In this document: piece by piece, positions 18,404 through 26,459 of the stretch
How the letters are laid out: each line of letters opens with the position of its first letter
Position numbering within the stretch: the first letter of the stretch is position 1
Source: Postechiella marina
GTDB lineage: Bacteria > Bacteroidota > Bacteroidia > Flavobacteriales > Flavobacteriaceae
Direction: 5' to 3'
DNA: 64,000 nucleotides
Assembly: GCF_039538365.1 (NCBI RefSeq)
Contig: NZ_BAABCA010000003.1
Coordinates: 248,001 to 312,000 of the forward strand
Program-made: the position numbers and the translations under genes
The notes under the pieces: generated by a model
What the model saw: only the letters and a program-made list of their open reading frames with translations
The model's database searches: none
Told to the model about the DNA's origin: nothing

Positions 18404-19696
18404 TTAGTAATGACATTTACCACATTCCAGACCTCCCATTTCGGCAGCTGTTAACTTATCTACACCATACTTCTTAGATAATTCTTCATGAATTTTATCA
18501 TAGTATGCATTATCTTGAACTTTAACATTTGTTGTTCTGTGGCAATCAATACACCAGCCCATTGTTAATGGTGCGTGTTGATACATAACTTCCATTTCTT
18601 CAACCGGACCATGACAAGTTTGACATTCTACACCTGCAACAGATACGTGTTGAGAGTGGTTAAAGTAAACAAAATCTGGTAAGTTATGAATACGTACCCA
18701 TTTAACAGGTTGTGTATCTCCAGTATACTTTTGATCTGCATCACTCCATCCTGAAGCTGCATATAATTTTTGAATTTGCTCGTCGTAAAACTCTTTAGAA
18801 TACTCTGCAGATGTTTCGCCATTGTACTCATAAATAGATTTATGACAATTCATACAAACATTTAGAGAAGGTATTCCTGATGTTTTACTTACTCTAGCAG
18901 AAGAATGACAATACTTACAATCTATACCATTATCACCTGCATGTATTTTATGAGAGAAATGTATAGGCTGCACTGGTTGGTAACCTTGATCTACTCCAAT
19001 TTGAGATAAATACCCATAAACAAAATAAGCACTCGATAACAAAAAGAAAATAGCAACAACAATCATTAAAAATTGATTCTTGATAAAAGCTTTCCATAAC
19101 GGTGTTCTTTCTGTAGCTTCTGGCAATTCAATGTTTTGAGCAGTTGCAAAACGACGAAGTGTTTTATTAACTAAAAACAATCCAGCTGCTAAAAGCATAA
19201 ATAAAATAGCTAATGCTCCTAGAATAATCTCATTTGACACACCTCCAGAAGTTGCTACGGGTTGTGCAGCAACAACTCCACCTGCAGGTGCAGCTGGCGC
19301 CTTCTTTTCTTCAGCTGTATATGCTAAAATATTATTTAAATCATCATCAGATAACTGAGGGAAAGCTGTCATTGCAGCTCCACCAAACTCATTATAAACT
19401 TTATTTGCATAAGCATCGCCAGACTTAATAAGCCCTGAACTGTTACGAACCCATGAATAAATCCAATCTCGATCCAAACCCTCATCATCAGATAAGCGTT
19501 GCTCTACATTACGTAAAGCAGGCCCTGTCATTTTTTTATCTAATTGATGACATGCTGCACAATTGGCATTAAATAAAGATTTTCCTTTTGCTGGGTCTCC
19601 ATCTTGAGCCGATAAAGACGTTGTAAACGCTAATAAAATAACTAAACCTAAACTAAGAATGTTTTTGCCTAATTTACGGTGAATCACCTGTTTCAT
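18404..19696 (-). CDS. actA: Alternative complex III subunit ActA, multiheme cytochrome c
   Basis: The multiheme c-type subunit that carries electrons in ACIII. Six CxxCH motifs are visible: CAACH in an N-terminal monoheme cytochrome domain, then CKYCH, CMNCH, CQTCH, CIDCH and CGKCH in the C-terminal part. A membrane helix (about 160-185) and a second one (~215-240) separate the two. I take the start at 19696 (MKQVIHRKLGKN...), which gives a normal signal peptide ending near LSAQDGD; an in-frame ATG at 19741 would add 15 residues before it. First gene of the act-cox operon; the TACTTTTG box at 19779-19786 is its likely promoter. Confidence 0.92.
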   Translation of the reverse strand: MKQVIHRKLGKNILSLGLVILLAFTTSLSAQDGDPAKGKSLFNANCAACHQLDKKMTGPALRNVEQRLSDDEGLDRDWIYSWVRNSSGLIKSGDAYANKVYNEFGGAAMTAFPQLSDDDLNNILAYTAEEKKAPAAPAGGVVAAQPVATSGGVSNEIILGALAILFMLLAAGLFLVNKTLRRFATAQNIELPEATERTPLWKAFIKNQFLMIVVAIFFLLSSAYFVYGYLSQIGVDQGYQPVQPIHFSHKIHAGDNGIDCKYCHSSARVSKTSGIPSLNVCMNCHKSIYEYNGETSAEYSKEFYDEQIQKLYAASGWSDADQKYTGDTQPVKWVRIHNLPDFVYFNHSQHVSVAGVECQTCHGPVEEMEVMYQHAPLTMGWCIDCHRTTNVKVQDNAYYDKIHEELSKKYGVDKLTAAEMGGLECGKCHY

Positions 19697-19778
19697 ATTG
19701 TTGGTTAAATTAACTTCTAAACTTTGGTATGATTTTTTCATATAACTATGACCAATATCATACTAATAAAATCTCAGG

Positions 19779-19786
19779 CAAAAGTA
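19779..19786 (-). promoter_or_regulatory. Putative -7 box for the act-cox operon
   Basis: Minus strand TACTTTTG matches TAnnTTTG, 82 bases before the preferred actA start and 37 before the alternative one. It is the only good box upstream of the operon. Confidence 0.5.
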
Positions 19787-19884
19787 ATATTAAAAGTCCA
19801 TTTTAGAAATGTTAGCGAAGTGTTAATTGGTAATTTAGAGAGATTCTAAATAATAAAATCAGCCAAAATTAAATTAATAACGTA

Positions 19885-19906
19885 TACATTTGTATAAATA
19901 CATTTG
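19885..19906 (+). promoter_or_regulatory. Two tandem -7 boxes before the SPOR-domain gene
   Basis: TACATTTG occurs at 19885-19892 and again at 19899-19906, both exact TAnnTTTG matches. The second ends only 3 bases before the ATG, so the first is the more plausible promoter. No clear -33 TTG was seen. Confidence 0.4.
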
Positions 19907-19909
19907 AAA

Positions 19910-20296
19910 ATGAAATCATTGAATATAAAAATCTCTACAATAGCAGCAATATGCCTTATTAGCGCTTCAAGTATTTGTAGCGCTCAAGACGCAAATATTA
20001 GTATTAATCAAGACGCAAAAATTGATAAATTACTAGAATTGAAAAAAGGCATGAATAAAGAAACTACCGACCGGTATAAAATTCAAATATATTCTGGTAA
20101 CAGATCTGCTGCTCAAAATGCTAAAGAAAAATTTTTATCTAAATACAGTAATTGGAGTCCTTCTATGGTTTTCGAAACACCAAATTACAAAATCTGGGCT
20201 GGTAATTTTAGATCTAGATTAGAAGCCGATAGAGCTTTAAAAAAAATTAAAAAGAATTTCTCTGGAGCTTTTATATTTAAGCCTAAGAAAAAATAG
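19910..20296 (+). CDS. Exported SPOR-domain protein
   Basis: A 128-residue secreted protein with a signal peptide ending near SSICSAQD and a C-terminal SPOR domain (about residues 55-125: DRYKIQIYSGNRSAAQNAKE, then YKIWAGNFRSRLEADRALKK). SPOR domains bind septal peptidoglycan lacking stem peptides, so a role at the cell wall in the periplasm is likely. I chose ATG at 19910 over TTG at 19904 in the same frame. The gene is monocistronic: a promoter box sits just upstream and a strong bidirectional terminator downstream. Confidence 0.85.
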   Translation: MKSLNIKISTIAAICLISASSICSAQDANISINQDAKIDKLLELKKGMNKETTDRYKIQIYSGNRSAAQNAKEKFLSKYSNWSPSMVFETPNYKIWAGNFRSRLEADRALKKIKKNFSGAFIFKPKKK

Positions 20297-20320
20297 AGTA
20301 TTATTTAAATTTAAGAAATA

Positions 20321-20360
20321 AAAAAAAGGATCAAATATTTTAATATTTGATCCTTTTTTT
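20321..20360. terminator. Bidirectional terminator
   Basis: Near-perfect palindrome: A7 GGATCAAATATT at 20321-20339 pairs with AATATTTGATCC T7 at 20342-20360. It has T runs on both strands and lies between the convergent SPOR gene and the T9SS repeat-protein gene, so it can serve both. Confidence 0.9.
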
Positions 20361-20379
20361 TATTTGCAACAATAGTCTT

Positions 20380-23145
20380 TTATTCTTTTATAAATTTAAT
20401 AGTAAAACTAGCATCATCGTTAAGTAATGTAACAGAAGCCAAATACATACCTGTAACTAAACCACTAACGTTTAAAACACTTCCTTTTCCTGATAATACC
20501 TCTACCCCATTTATACTAAACACTTTTATTCTGCTAATTTGAGAAGAACTATTAAGCTCTAGAATATTAGTAACGGGGTTTACAAATGTAATATCATTCT
20601 TAGATGATACATTATAATTTGTACTTAAACTAAAATCGTAAGTTGTACTAAACTGCATTGCTAAGCTGTTATTATTACCTGCTTCATCAGTAGCTACATT
20701 AGCTGCCACATCAACTGTTACAGTTCCATTTGCCGATGGAGTAATATCTGCAGTAAAAATTATATTATCGCTTGTTTGCACATTTGAAGCAACACCATTA
20801 CCAACCGTTATATCAGCTAAATCGAAACCGGTTACTTCTTCACTAAAAGTAATTGTAACGGGTATTGGATTTGCGCCTGTAGGGTTTGACTCTCCTGATG
20901 TAATTGCGACAGTAGGAGGCGTTTTATCTTGACAAAACTCAAAGTTATCTAAACCTATGTACACAAAATCTGAAACGATTTCAAACTCTAATTCATCTAT
21001 TAACATTGAACTAACATCACTACCATCTAATGAAGAAAAATCAATTTGAAAAAAACCATTATTTCCTTGTGCTGTAGATGTTGGAAAGGTTGTATTAGAC
21101 GTGTTTAATGTGGCACTAAACTGCTCTATATTTCCTTTTTTACCTTTAATTATAATAGAACCATCATTAGTAGGATTATTAGCAGCTGCTATTGAAGACA
21201 AATAAACATACAAACTATTAGCTCTAAATAAGGCTCCTGTAGTTTCAACGGTAAATATACCTGCTCCACTACTCTCATTATCTAGATATTTATGAGAATC
21301 ATCTACTCCTGCTTCATTTAATTCGAAGATATCAACTCCTGTTGTTATAAACGTTAAATCGTTACTTGCTAAAGAAGAACTACCTACAGCAAAACTCTCA
21401 AAATCCTCTATAAAACATTCTGAAATAGTATGGTTTTCTCCATTAGTATAAGCCGGTGGTCCAGAATTAGATAAACCATCTTGTATATCTGTAGCTGCAT
21501 TTAAATCTATACTTATGGTTCCAAATCCTAAGATATCACTTACCGTTACCGTATAAACGCTACCAGAACCTGTTACGTTAGATATAGCTGCAGATATACT
21601 ACCTGTAGAATCTATCGAGAAATCATCAGCAGAAACATTAGTTACATTTTCGTCAAAAGTAACAATATAATCAACTGTTGTTGCCACAGAAGTAGGGTTT
21701 CCTGAAACATCGATACTCAATACATCTGGAGCAAAAGTATCTACCACGCCAGGCTCACAAAACTCAAAATGATCTATTGCCAAATAAACAAAAGCTCCAC
21801 TTAGTATAATTTCAATTTCATCTACATTAGTAGTTGTATAATCTGAAGCACCTTCTGTCGCAAAGTTTAAATTAAAAAAACCATTATCTCCATTTGCTAT
21901 AGAAGTAGGGAAACCAGAGTTTTTTGTAATTGTATATAAAGTTGACCCAGATAATTTCCCGTTAATAGTTATTGTTCCATCATTTGTTGGAGGATTACCT
22001 CCCGAATTAGAAGACAAATACAAATCTATTGTTTTGATTGTAAAATTTACTCCTGAAGATTGAATTGCATAGCTAGCTGAAACTATTCCTTCATTACTTA
22101 AAAACTTATCAGAATCTCCTGCACCAGCATCAGCAATTGTTTCAATATTTAAACCTCCAGTAGAGCTAAATGAAATACCGTTACTAGTAAATGAAGTATC
22201 ATTGTTACTTGTTCCCTCAAAAGATTCTAAAAAACATGATGAAACAGTATGAGTTTCTCCATTTGTATAAGAATTGGTACTTCCATTTGTTCCATTACCA
22301 TTTCCTATACTATCAACTATATCAGTGTTGGCTTTTAAATCTACACTTAAACTTCCTTCTCCAGAGATACCATTTGTAGAAACAGTATAATTTGTACCAG
22401 AACCAGAAATACTAGACAGCGTTGCTGTTACACTTCCTGTAAGGTCTAATTCAAAATCATCTAACGTAACATTATTAGCATCTTCATTGAATGTTATAAT
22501 AAAATCAACCGCATCAGCTGTTGTTTCAGGAGTTCCGCTTCTAACTATAGACTGTACAACTGGAGGCGATGTATCTGCTGCGACCACTTCTGGTCCAAAA
22601 GTAAATTCGTCTACAGCTATGTAAATAAAATCTCCTGTTAATTCAAACTCAATCTCATCAATGTTGGTTAAACTATTATCTGCACCTCCTTCTGTAGCAA
22701 AATTTACGTTAAAAAACCCATTATCAGGAGAAAATCCAGTAGGAATACCCGAAGTTATATTTACTGTAAACTGAGTAACTCCTGCTTTTTTTCCTCTAAT
22801 AATTAATCCTCCAGGGGTTCCTCCAACAGTATTCCCACTATCTTTAGATAAAAAAATATCAATATCTTTTATTGTAAAATTTATACCATTTGTTGTTTTA
22901 ATTGAATTTATGTCTCCTATACTTTCGTTAAAAGAGTTGTCTACAAAAACGTTTGAATTTGAGGCGCCAAACCCTTGAAAATTAGTTTCTACGTTAAAAC
23001 CACTTACTCCTGTGGTAAAAGGCTGACTATTGCTTGTAAAAGTATTTTGATTATCAGAAAATCCTTCAAAAGTCTCAGTAAATTGAGAAAAACACATATA
23101 CGTTCCTAGTAGGAAAGTAATTGCAGTAATGTAAATTTGTTTCAT
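20380..23145 (-). CDS. Large secreted repeat protein with T9SS type A C-terminal sorting domain
   Basis: A 921-residue exported protein. After a signal peptide there are three copies of a ~150-residue module, each opening with an FEGF/FEGTSN/FESF-like phrase and ending in a line such as GDFIYIAVDEFTFG, AFVYLAIDHFEFC or DFVYIGLDNFEFC; they look like jelly-roll carbohydrate-binding folds. Each is followed by an Ig-like domain with a FIITFNEDANNVTLDDF or TITFSEEVTGFDLADI core. The last ~80 residues match the type A sorting domain (NPVTNILEL, ISRIKVFSINGVEVLSG, LVTGMYLASV, FTIKFIKE), so it should cross the outer membrane by T9SS and be fixed at the surface or released. It is the last gene of a five-gene cluster, 13 bases after the methyltransferase gene. 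Binding target unknown. Confidence 0.85.
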   Translation of the reverse strand: MKQIYITAITFLLGTYMCFSQFTETFEGFSDNQNTFTSNSQPFTTGVSGFNVETNFQGFGASNSNVFVDNSFNESIGDINSIKTTNGINFTIKDIDIFLSKDSGNTVGGTPGGLIIRGKKAGVTQFTVNITSGIPTGFSPDNGFFNVNFATEGGADNSLTNIDEIEFELTGDFIYIAVDEFTFGPEVVAADTSPPVVQSIVRSGTPETTADAVDFIITFNEDANNVTLDDFELDLTGSVTATLSSISGSGTNYTVSTNGISGEGSLSVDLKANTDIVDSIGNGNGTNGSTNSYTNGETHTVSSCFLESFEGTSNNDTSFTSNGISFSSTGGLNIETIADAGAGDSDKFLSNEGIVSASYAIQSSGVNFTIKTIDLYLSSNSGGNPPTNDGTITINGKLSGSTLYTITKNSGFPTSIANGDNGFFNLNFATEGASDYTTTNVDEIEIILSGAFVYLAIDHFEFCEPGVVDTFAPDVLSIDVSGNPTSVATTVDYIVTFDENVTNVSADDFSIDSTGSISAAISNVTGSGSVYTVTVSDILGFGTISIDLNAATDIQDGLSNSGPPAYTNGENHTISECFIEDFESFAVGSSSLASNDLTFITTGVDIFELNEAGVDDSHKYLDNESSGAGIFTVETTGALFRANSLYVYLSSIAAANNPTNDGSIIIKGKKGNIEQFSATLNTSNTTFPTSTAQGNNGFFQIDFSSLDGSDVSSMLIDELEFEIVSDFVYIGLDNFEFCQDKTPPTVAITSGESNPTGANPIPVTITFSEEVTGFDLADITVGNGVASNVQTSDNIIFTADITPSANGTVTVDVAANVATDEAGNNNSLAMQFSTTYDFSLSTNYNVSSKNDITFVNPVTNILELNSSSQISRIKVFSINGVEVLSGKGSVLNVSGLVTGMYLASVTLLNDDASFTIKFIKE

Positions 23146-23158
23146 TGTTTGTTAGGTA

Positions 23159-24169
23159 TTAGGTTAATATGGTCCAACTTGGATCTTTTTTTATACTATA
23201 TCTTACTTTAAATTTAGAAAATCCTTTTTCTTTTAGATTATATAAAGATCCTAAACAGTATGGATTTGTAATTAGGGAGTCGGAATCGTGTAATTTAATG
23301 TCTTTAAAAATATTAATTGTGGTAAAAATGCAGACATCTGGAGTATCTTGTATATTTTGCGGTAACTGTATCCAACTACTCTCAAAAATAAAATTTTCAA
23401 AAATACTACTCGATGTGTTTTTTAATTCGAACAAAGAAATCATTCCATCTCTATTTATACTTTTATTAGAATTAGAAATGGTGTATATATCTTTATACTG
23501 ATTTAAAAAAGGCTCTTTACTAAAAAAACTATATCCCATTTTTATTTCTATTTTTTCGGGTATTAAATAGCCTCCTTTTGTAATTTGAAGTTTTAAATTC
23601 TCTGTTATCGCAACTTGTGGCTCTCTAGTTAAAGCATGAAACATTGTTTCTGTAATAACAATATGCAATTTTTTAACTTTAGAATACTGATATGTAATTG
23701 CATCGGCCACCAAAACATCATCAATAAAATTTTGAAATTCAAGTTTATCAATAATACTTTTAACACTTTTAACAGATGATGAATTAACATCTAAAATTGT
23801 TACCTTTAATTTATTATCATCTTTAAACAATGATAATAAAGGAATTATTAATGGGGCATAAGGCCCACTTCCTGCATATAAAATGTTTATGGTTTCGCCA
23901 GAGAACTTATTTAAAGAAGAAAGGATACCTTGATAAGTACCTTTTATAAAGGCAACAGTTCTTTTGTAATCTTTTATACAATCTGCAGCATGTTTGGCAG
24001 ATAATGCATAACCATAATCTAATGGAATATCTTTCTCATCAAGTTTGTTAAACGAGAACGTATTATAAAACTCAAGCAAACTTTGAACAGCAAACTCCAC
24101 ATCTTCTTCTGAAGACGAAAGTATAATGCTGCTCGCAATTTCTTTAAGTTTTAAAATACTTGAAGCCAT
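23159..24169 (-). CDS. SAM-dependent methyltransferase-like protein with PRMT-like double-E pattern
   Basis: A 336-residue soluble protein. Residues 96-105 (ILYAGSGPYA) are a class I SAM-binding motif; Asp127 ends strand 2 (VTILDVN), and DVLVADAITY (to 160) fits motif II. The stretch from E174 (ITETMF) to E183 (LTREPQVA), followed by GGYLIPEKI, resembles the two-glutamate loop of protein arginine methyltransferases, where the Glu pair holds the substrate guanidinium. This suggests, but does not prove, a PRMT-type enzyme, which is uncommon in bacteria. The gene lies between the tail-collar and T9SS genes with gaps of 16 and 13 bases, so its substrate may be one of the cluster products. No signal peptide. 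Confidence 0.6.
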   Translation of the reverse strand: MASSILKLKEIASSIILSSSEEDVEFAVQSLLEFYNTFSFNKLDEKDIPLDYGYALSAKHAADCIKDYKRTVAFIKGTYQGILSSLNKFSGETINILYAGSGPYAPLIIPLLSLFKDDNKLKVTILDVNSSSVKSVKSIIDKLEFQNFIDDVLVADAITYQYSKVKKLHIVITETMFHALTREPQVAITENLKLQITKGGYLIPEKIEIKMGYSFFSKEPFLNQYKDIYTISNSNKSINRDGMISLFELKNTSSSIFENFIFESSWIQLPQNIQDTPDVCIFTTINIFKDIKLHDSDSLITNPYCLGSLYNLKEKGFSKFKVRYSIKKDPSWTILT

Positions 24170-24185
24170 AGATTATATAAAGTAT

Positions 24186-24752
24186 TTAACTTCTTGAAGG
24201 AAAAACACCTTGTAGAGCTATAATATAATTAGTAGTTAAATATGGTTGCATATTATTATGCGCTTGATTGCCTCCATTATTTAAAGCAGTAGGACCAGCT
24301 CCTGTATTAAGCGTTACATCTGGTGTAGCGTTATTATATCCTGATATTGGCTCAAAAGATCTTCCAGAACCATTACCTGGCGCTGCTAAAGTACTACCAT
24401 TACTTGGCGTACTTTCTGTGGCATTTGCTGATGTTACTTTTACACCTCCATCTTGTATTATATGATTATGAGAAGGCATCTCTAAAGTATTTAAGGTATG
24501 CGCCTCTTGACCTGATCTTGAACCTAATCTACGGTCTGACAAGCCAGGACCATGCCCCTGTCCTATAGCAACTCTACCTCTTAAATCTGGTAACGCAAAT
24601 GTTGTTCTACCATCACCCCCATAAATTGTTCCTAAAATTGAAAATAGAGCTGAGTTTTGACTTATTGGTAATAATTGTCCTTCACACAACGCCCAGCCTC
24701 TTGGAGCAAAATTCCCCCCAAACATCACGATTTGTCCTAAAAATGGATCCAT
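24186..24752 (-). CDS. Phage tail collar domain protein (microcystin-dependent-protein family)
   Basis: A 188-residue protein with an N-terminal phage tail collar domain: MDPFLGQIVMFGGNFAPRGW, then CEGQLLPISQNSALFSILGT, then YGGDGRTTFALPDLRGRVAI. A Gly/Ser/Asn-rich C-terminal half follows (NNGGNQAHNNMQPYLTTNY). Such proteins are widespread outside phages as MdpB-like products of unknown function and often carry no signal peptide, as here. No capsid, terminase, portal or other tail gene is nearby, so this is not a prophage remnant. It sits in the middle of a cluster with modification-type enzymes on both sides. Confidence 0.85.
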   Translation of the reverse strand: MDPFLGQIVMFGGNFAPRGWALCEGQLLPISQNSALFSILGTIYGGDGRTTFALPDLRGRVAIGQGHGPGLSDRRLGSRSGQEAHTLNTLEMPSHNHIIQDGGVKVTSANATESTPSNGSTLAAPGNGSGRSFEPISGYNNATPDVTLNTGAGPTALNNGGNQAHNNMQPYLTTNYIIALQGVFPSRS

Positions 24753-24798
24753 AATTTTTAAATTTTAAATTAGTATTTATTTGATTAGTATTCTATTT

Positions 24799-25737
24799 TT
24801 ATGCTTTTGTTGTAAACTGTTGCCCCATTTGCATACCTATTGTTACATATTTAGTTCCGGTTAAAACTCCTGCATCAGTTTTCATAATATTTATACGTAA
24901 CAACTCTCCGTTTTTACAACAAACAAAAAGCCCTTCTTGTGGGTGTGCATGTATTATTTTTCCAGGAACCTCTCCTTGCATGGACTCAGTATTACTTGCT
25001 GGTGACACTTCAATAATATTAACTTCTGTCCCTTGGTAGTAGGTTATTGCTCCTGTATACTTAGGGTTACATGCATTAACTAAGCTTTCAATATCATCAG
25101 CAGTTTGATTTTCCCAATTAATAGTTAAATCGTCCCTACTAGGTTTTTGTCTATATAAATCTAAATTAACTTGTTTAACATAGTTTTCAGAATTACCAAG
25201 CAATTGTAAAGATTGCTTTAAAACCTGCAAAGCTTGTAATGTTAATTTAGAGCTTAACATGCCACTTGTTTCTCCAAAATAAACAGAAACAGCTTCTTCT
25301 AATAAAACAGGCCCTGTATCAAAATTGGCATCCATTTTATGAATTGTAATCGCAGTACTTTTCTCTTGATTCTTTATTGTCCAAAAAAGAGGATCTGCTC
25401 CTCTATTTCCTGGCAGTTTCCCAAAATGTATATTTAAAAAACCGTGTTTAGGAATAATTAGAGATTCCTTTTCTATTAGTGTTGGGCACCCAAAAACTAC
25501 AACTACATCTATTTTATTATCTTTTAAATATTTAGCTAAAGCTATATTTAATTGCAATTTCGATGTAAAAACTCCTGATACGTTGTTCGCTTTAAACTGT
25601 AAAGACAAAATATCTTTCACTTCTTGAGAACAATATTCCTCTAAAACAAAAACAGCATCTAAACTCTCATTTTCCAACAAGTATTTATAAATTGTTAAAG
25701 CACTAGGAAAACTTCCTAAAAGAATAGTTTTCATCAA
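24799..25737 (-). CDS. Formyltransferase of the Fmt/ArnA family
   Basis: A 312-residue N10-formyl-tetrahydrofolate-dependent formyltransferase. Catalytic residues are Asn102 and His104 in FLNIHFGKLPGNRGADPLFW and Asp140 in NFDTGPVL. These are the same residue numbers as the ArnA formyltransferase triad. The C-terminal domain (from ~205) is of the Fmt C-terminal type, with a conserved KIIHAHPQEGLFVCCKNGEL stretch. The genuine methionyl-tRNA formyltransferase is expected elsewhere in the genome; the cluster context argues for a different amine substrate, such as an amino sugar or a peptide. It lies 46 bases upstream of the tail-collar gene and 35 bases after the Tat-like protein gene. Confidence 0.75.
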   Translation of the reverse strand: MMKTILLGSFPSALTIYKYLLENESLDAVFVLEEYCSQEVKDILSLQFKANNVSGVFTSKLQLNIALAKYLKDNKIDVVVVFGCPTLIEKESLIIPKHGFLNIHFGKLPGNRGADPLFWTIKNQEKSTAITIHKMDANFDTGPVLLEEAVSVYFGETSGMLSSKLTLQALQVLKQSLQLLGNSENYVKQVNLDLYRQKPSRDDLTINWENQTADDIESLVNACNPKYTGAITYYQGTEVNIIEVSPASNTESMQGEVPGKIIHAHPQEGLFVCCKNGELLRINIMKTDAGVLTGTKYVTIGMQMGQQFTTKA

Positions 25738-25772
25738 TTTTAATATAAAGTGAATAAATAACTATAAAGCGG

Positions 25773-26285
25773 TTAAAGAACCTTAACATAGTTTTTTTTC
25801 TTAAAAGAATGCACCTCTACAATATTACCGTCTATGGTTTGAAACCTAAAATCTTTTGTTTGATTGGATTTTAATATTTTAAAAGGTGTTGTAGACCTTA
25901 CTGTATTAATATCTTTCAATTTTTCTAAACCATGTGATTTTAAAGAAAATTTGAAATTTGATATAAACACGCTATAAGTCTCTAAATGCTTATTGGATAA
26001 CAAAAAATGATCGCCATTATCCATTACTAGAAGTAAACCTTCTTCGTCTCCCCTTAATAAGTTTTTCTTTAATAAAGGAAATGCTTTACATTGAGAATTA
26101 AGACTAAATGATTCATTAAATATAACCTCATAGCCTTCAGTTTGTAACTTAGAGTTTATTAATGAGGTAAAACCTGAATGGTTAAGAGTTGTTTTTGATG
26201 AAGAAAATGCAATATTACTACCTAGGGGAACCCCGAGTAAGGCAATCCCCATATTCTTAATGAGGAATCTACGTTGGTTATTCAT
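25773..26285 (-). CDS. Exported protein with Tat-like signal, unknown function
   Basis: A 170-residue protein I do not recognise. The N-terminus NNQRRFLIKNMGIALLGVP has a twin-arginine pattern (RRFLIK) followed by a short hydrophobic segment and SNIAFSSS, so Tat export to the periplasm is plausible. The mature part has no cofactor motif; it looks like a small alpha/beta domain ending in basic KKKNYVKVL. It is the first gene of the minus-strand cluster that continues with the formyltransferase, tail-collar, methyltransferase and T9SS genes. No TAnnTTTG box was found directly upstream. Confidence 0.6.
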   Translation of the reverse strand: MNNQRRFLIKNMGIALLGVPLGSNIAFSSSKTTLNHSGFTSLINSKLQTEGYEVIFNESFSLNSQCKAFPLLKKNLLRGDEEGLLLVMDNGDHFLLSNKHLETYSVFISNFKFSLKSHGLEKLKDINTVRSTTPFKILKSNQTKDFRFQTIDGNIVEVHSFKKKNYVKVL

Positions 26286-26402
26286 AAAAAAAAAGTTAGG
26301 TTATCTGATAGTAATGTACAAATAATCTGCTTACAACAACGCTATATCGTATTTTTTTTTATTTAAACTATAGATACAAATTAAAATCACTTTATCTTAA
26401 AC

Positions 26403-26433
26403 AAAAAAAGCACCTATTTAAATAGGTGCTTTT
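26403..26433 (-). terminator. Terminator of the rimP-nusA-infB operon
   Basis: Perfect palindrome AAAAGCACCTATTT / AAATAGGTGCTTTT (26406-26433), with an A tract at 26403-26409 that becomes T7 on the minus strand, 26 bases after the infB stop. Confidence 0.85.
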
Positions 26434-26459
26434 AGCCAAATTGAATAAACAATTTTATT

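Noticed and set aside
20380..23145. CRISPR-like or tandem DNA repeat in the T9SS gene
   Set aside because: The three modules are protein-domain repeats of ~150 residues that have diverged; there is no short, evenly spaced DNA repeat.
24186..24752. Prophage remnant suggested by the tail-collar domain
   Set aside because: No other phage gene, integrase or attachment site is near, and the neighbours are enzymes and an exported protein; the family is widespread outside phages.
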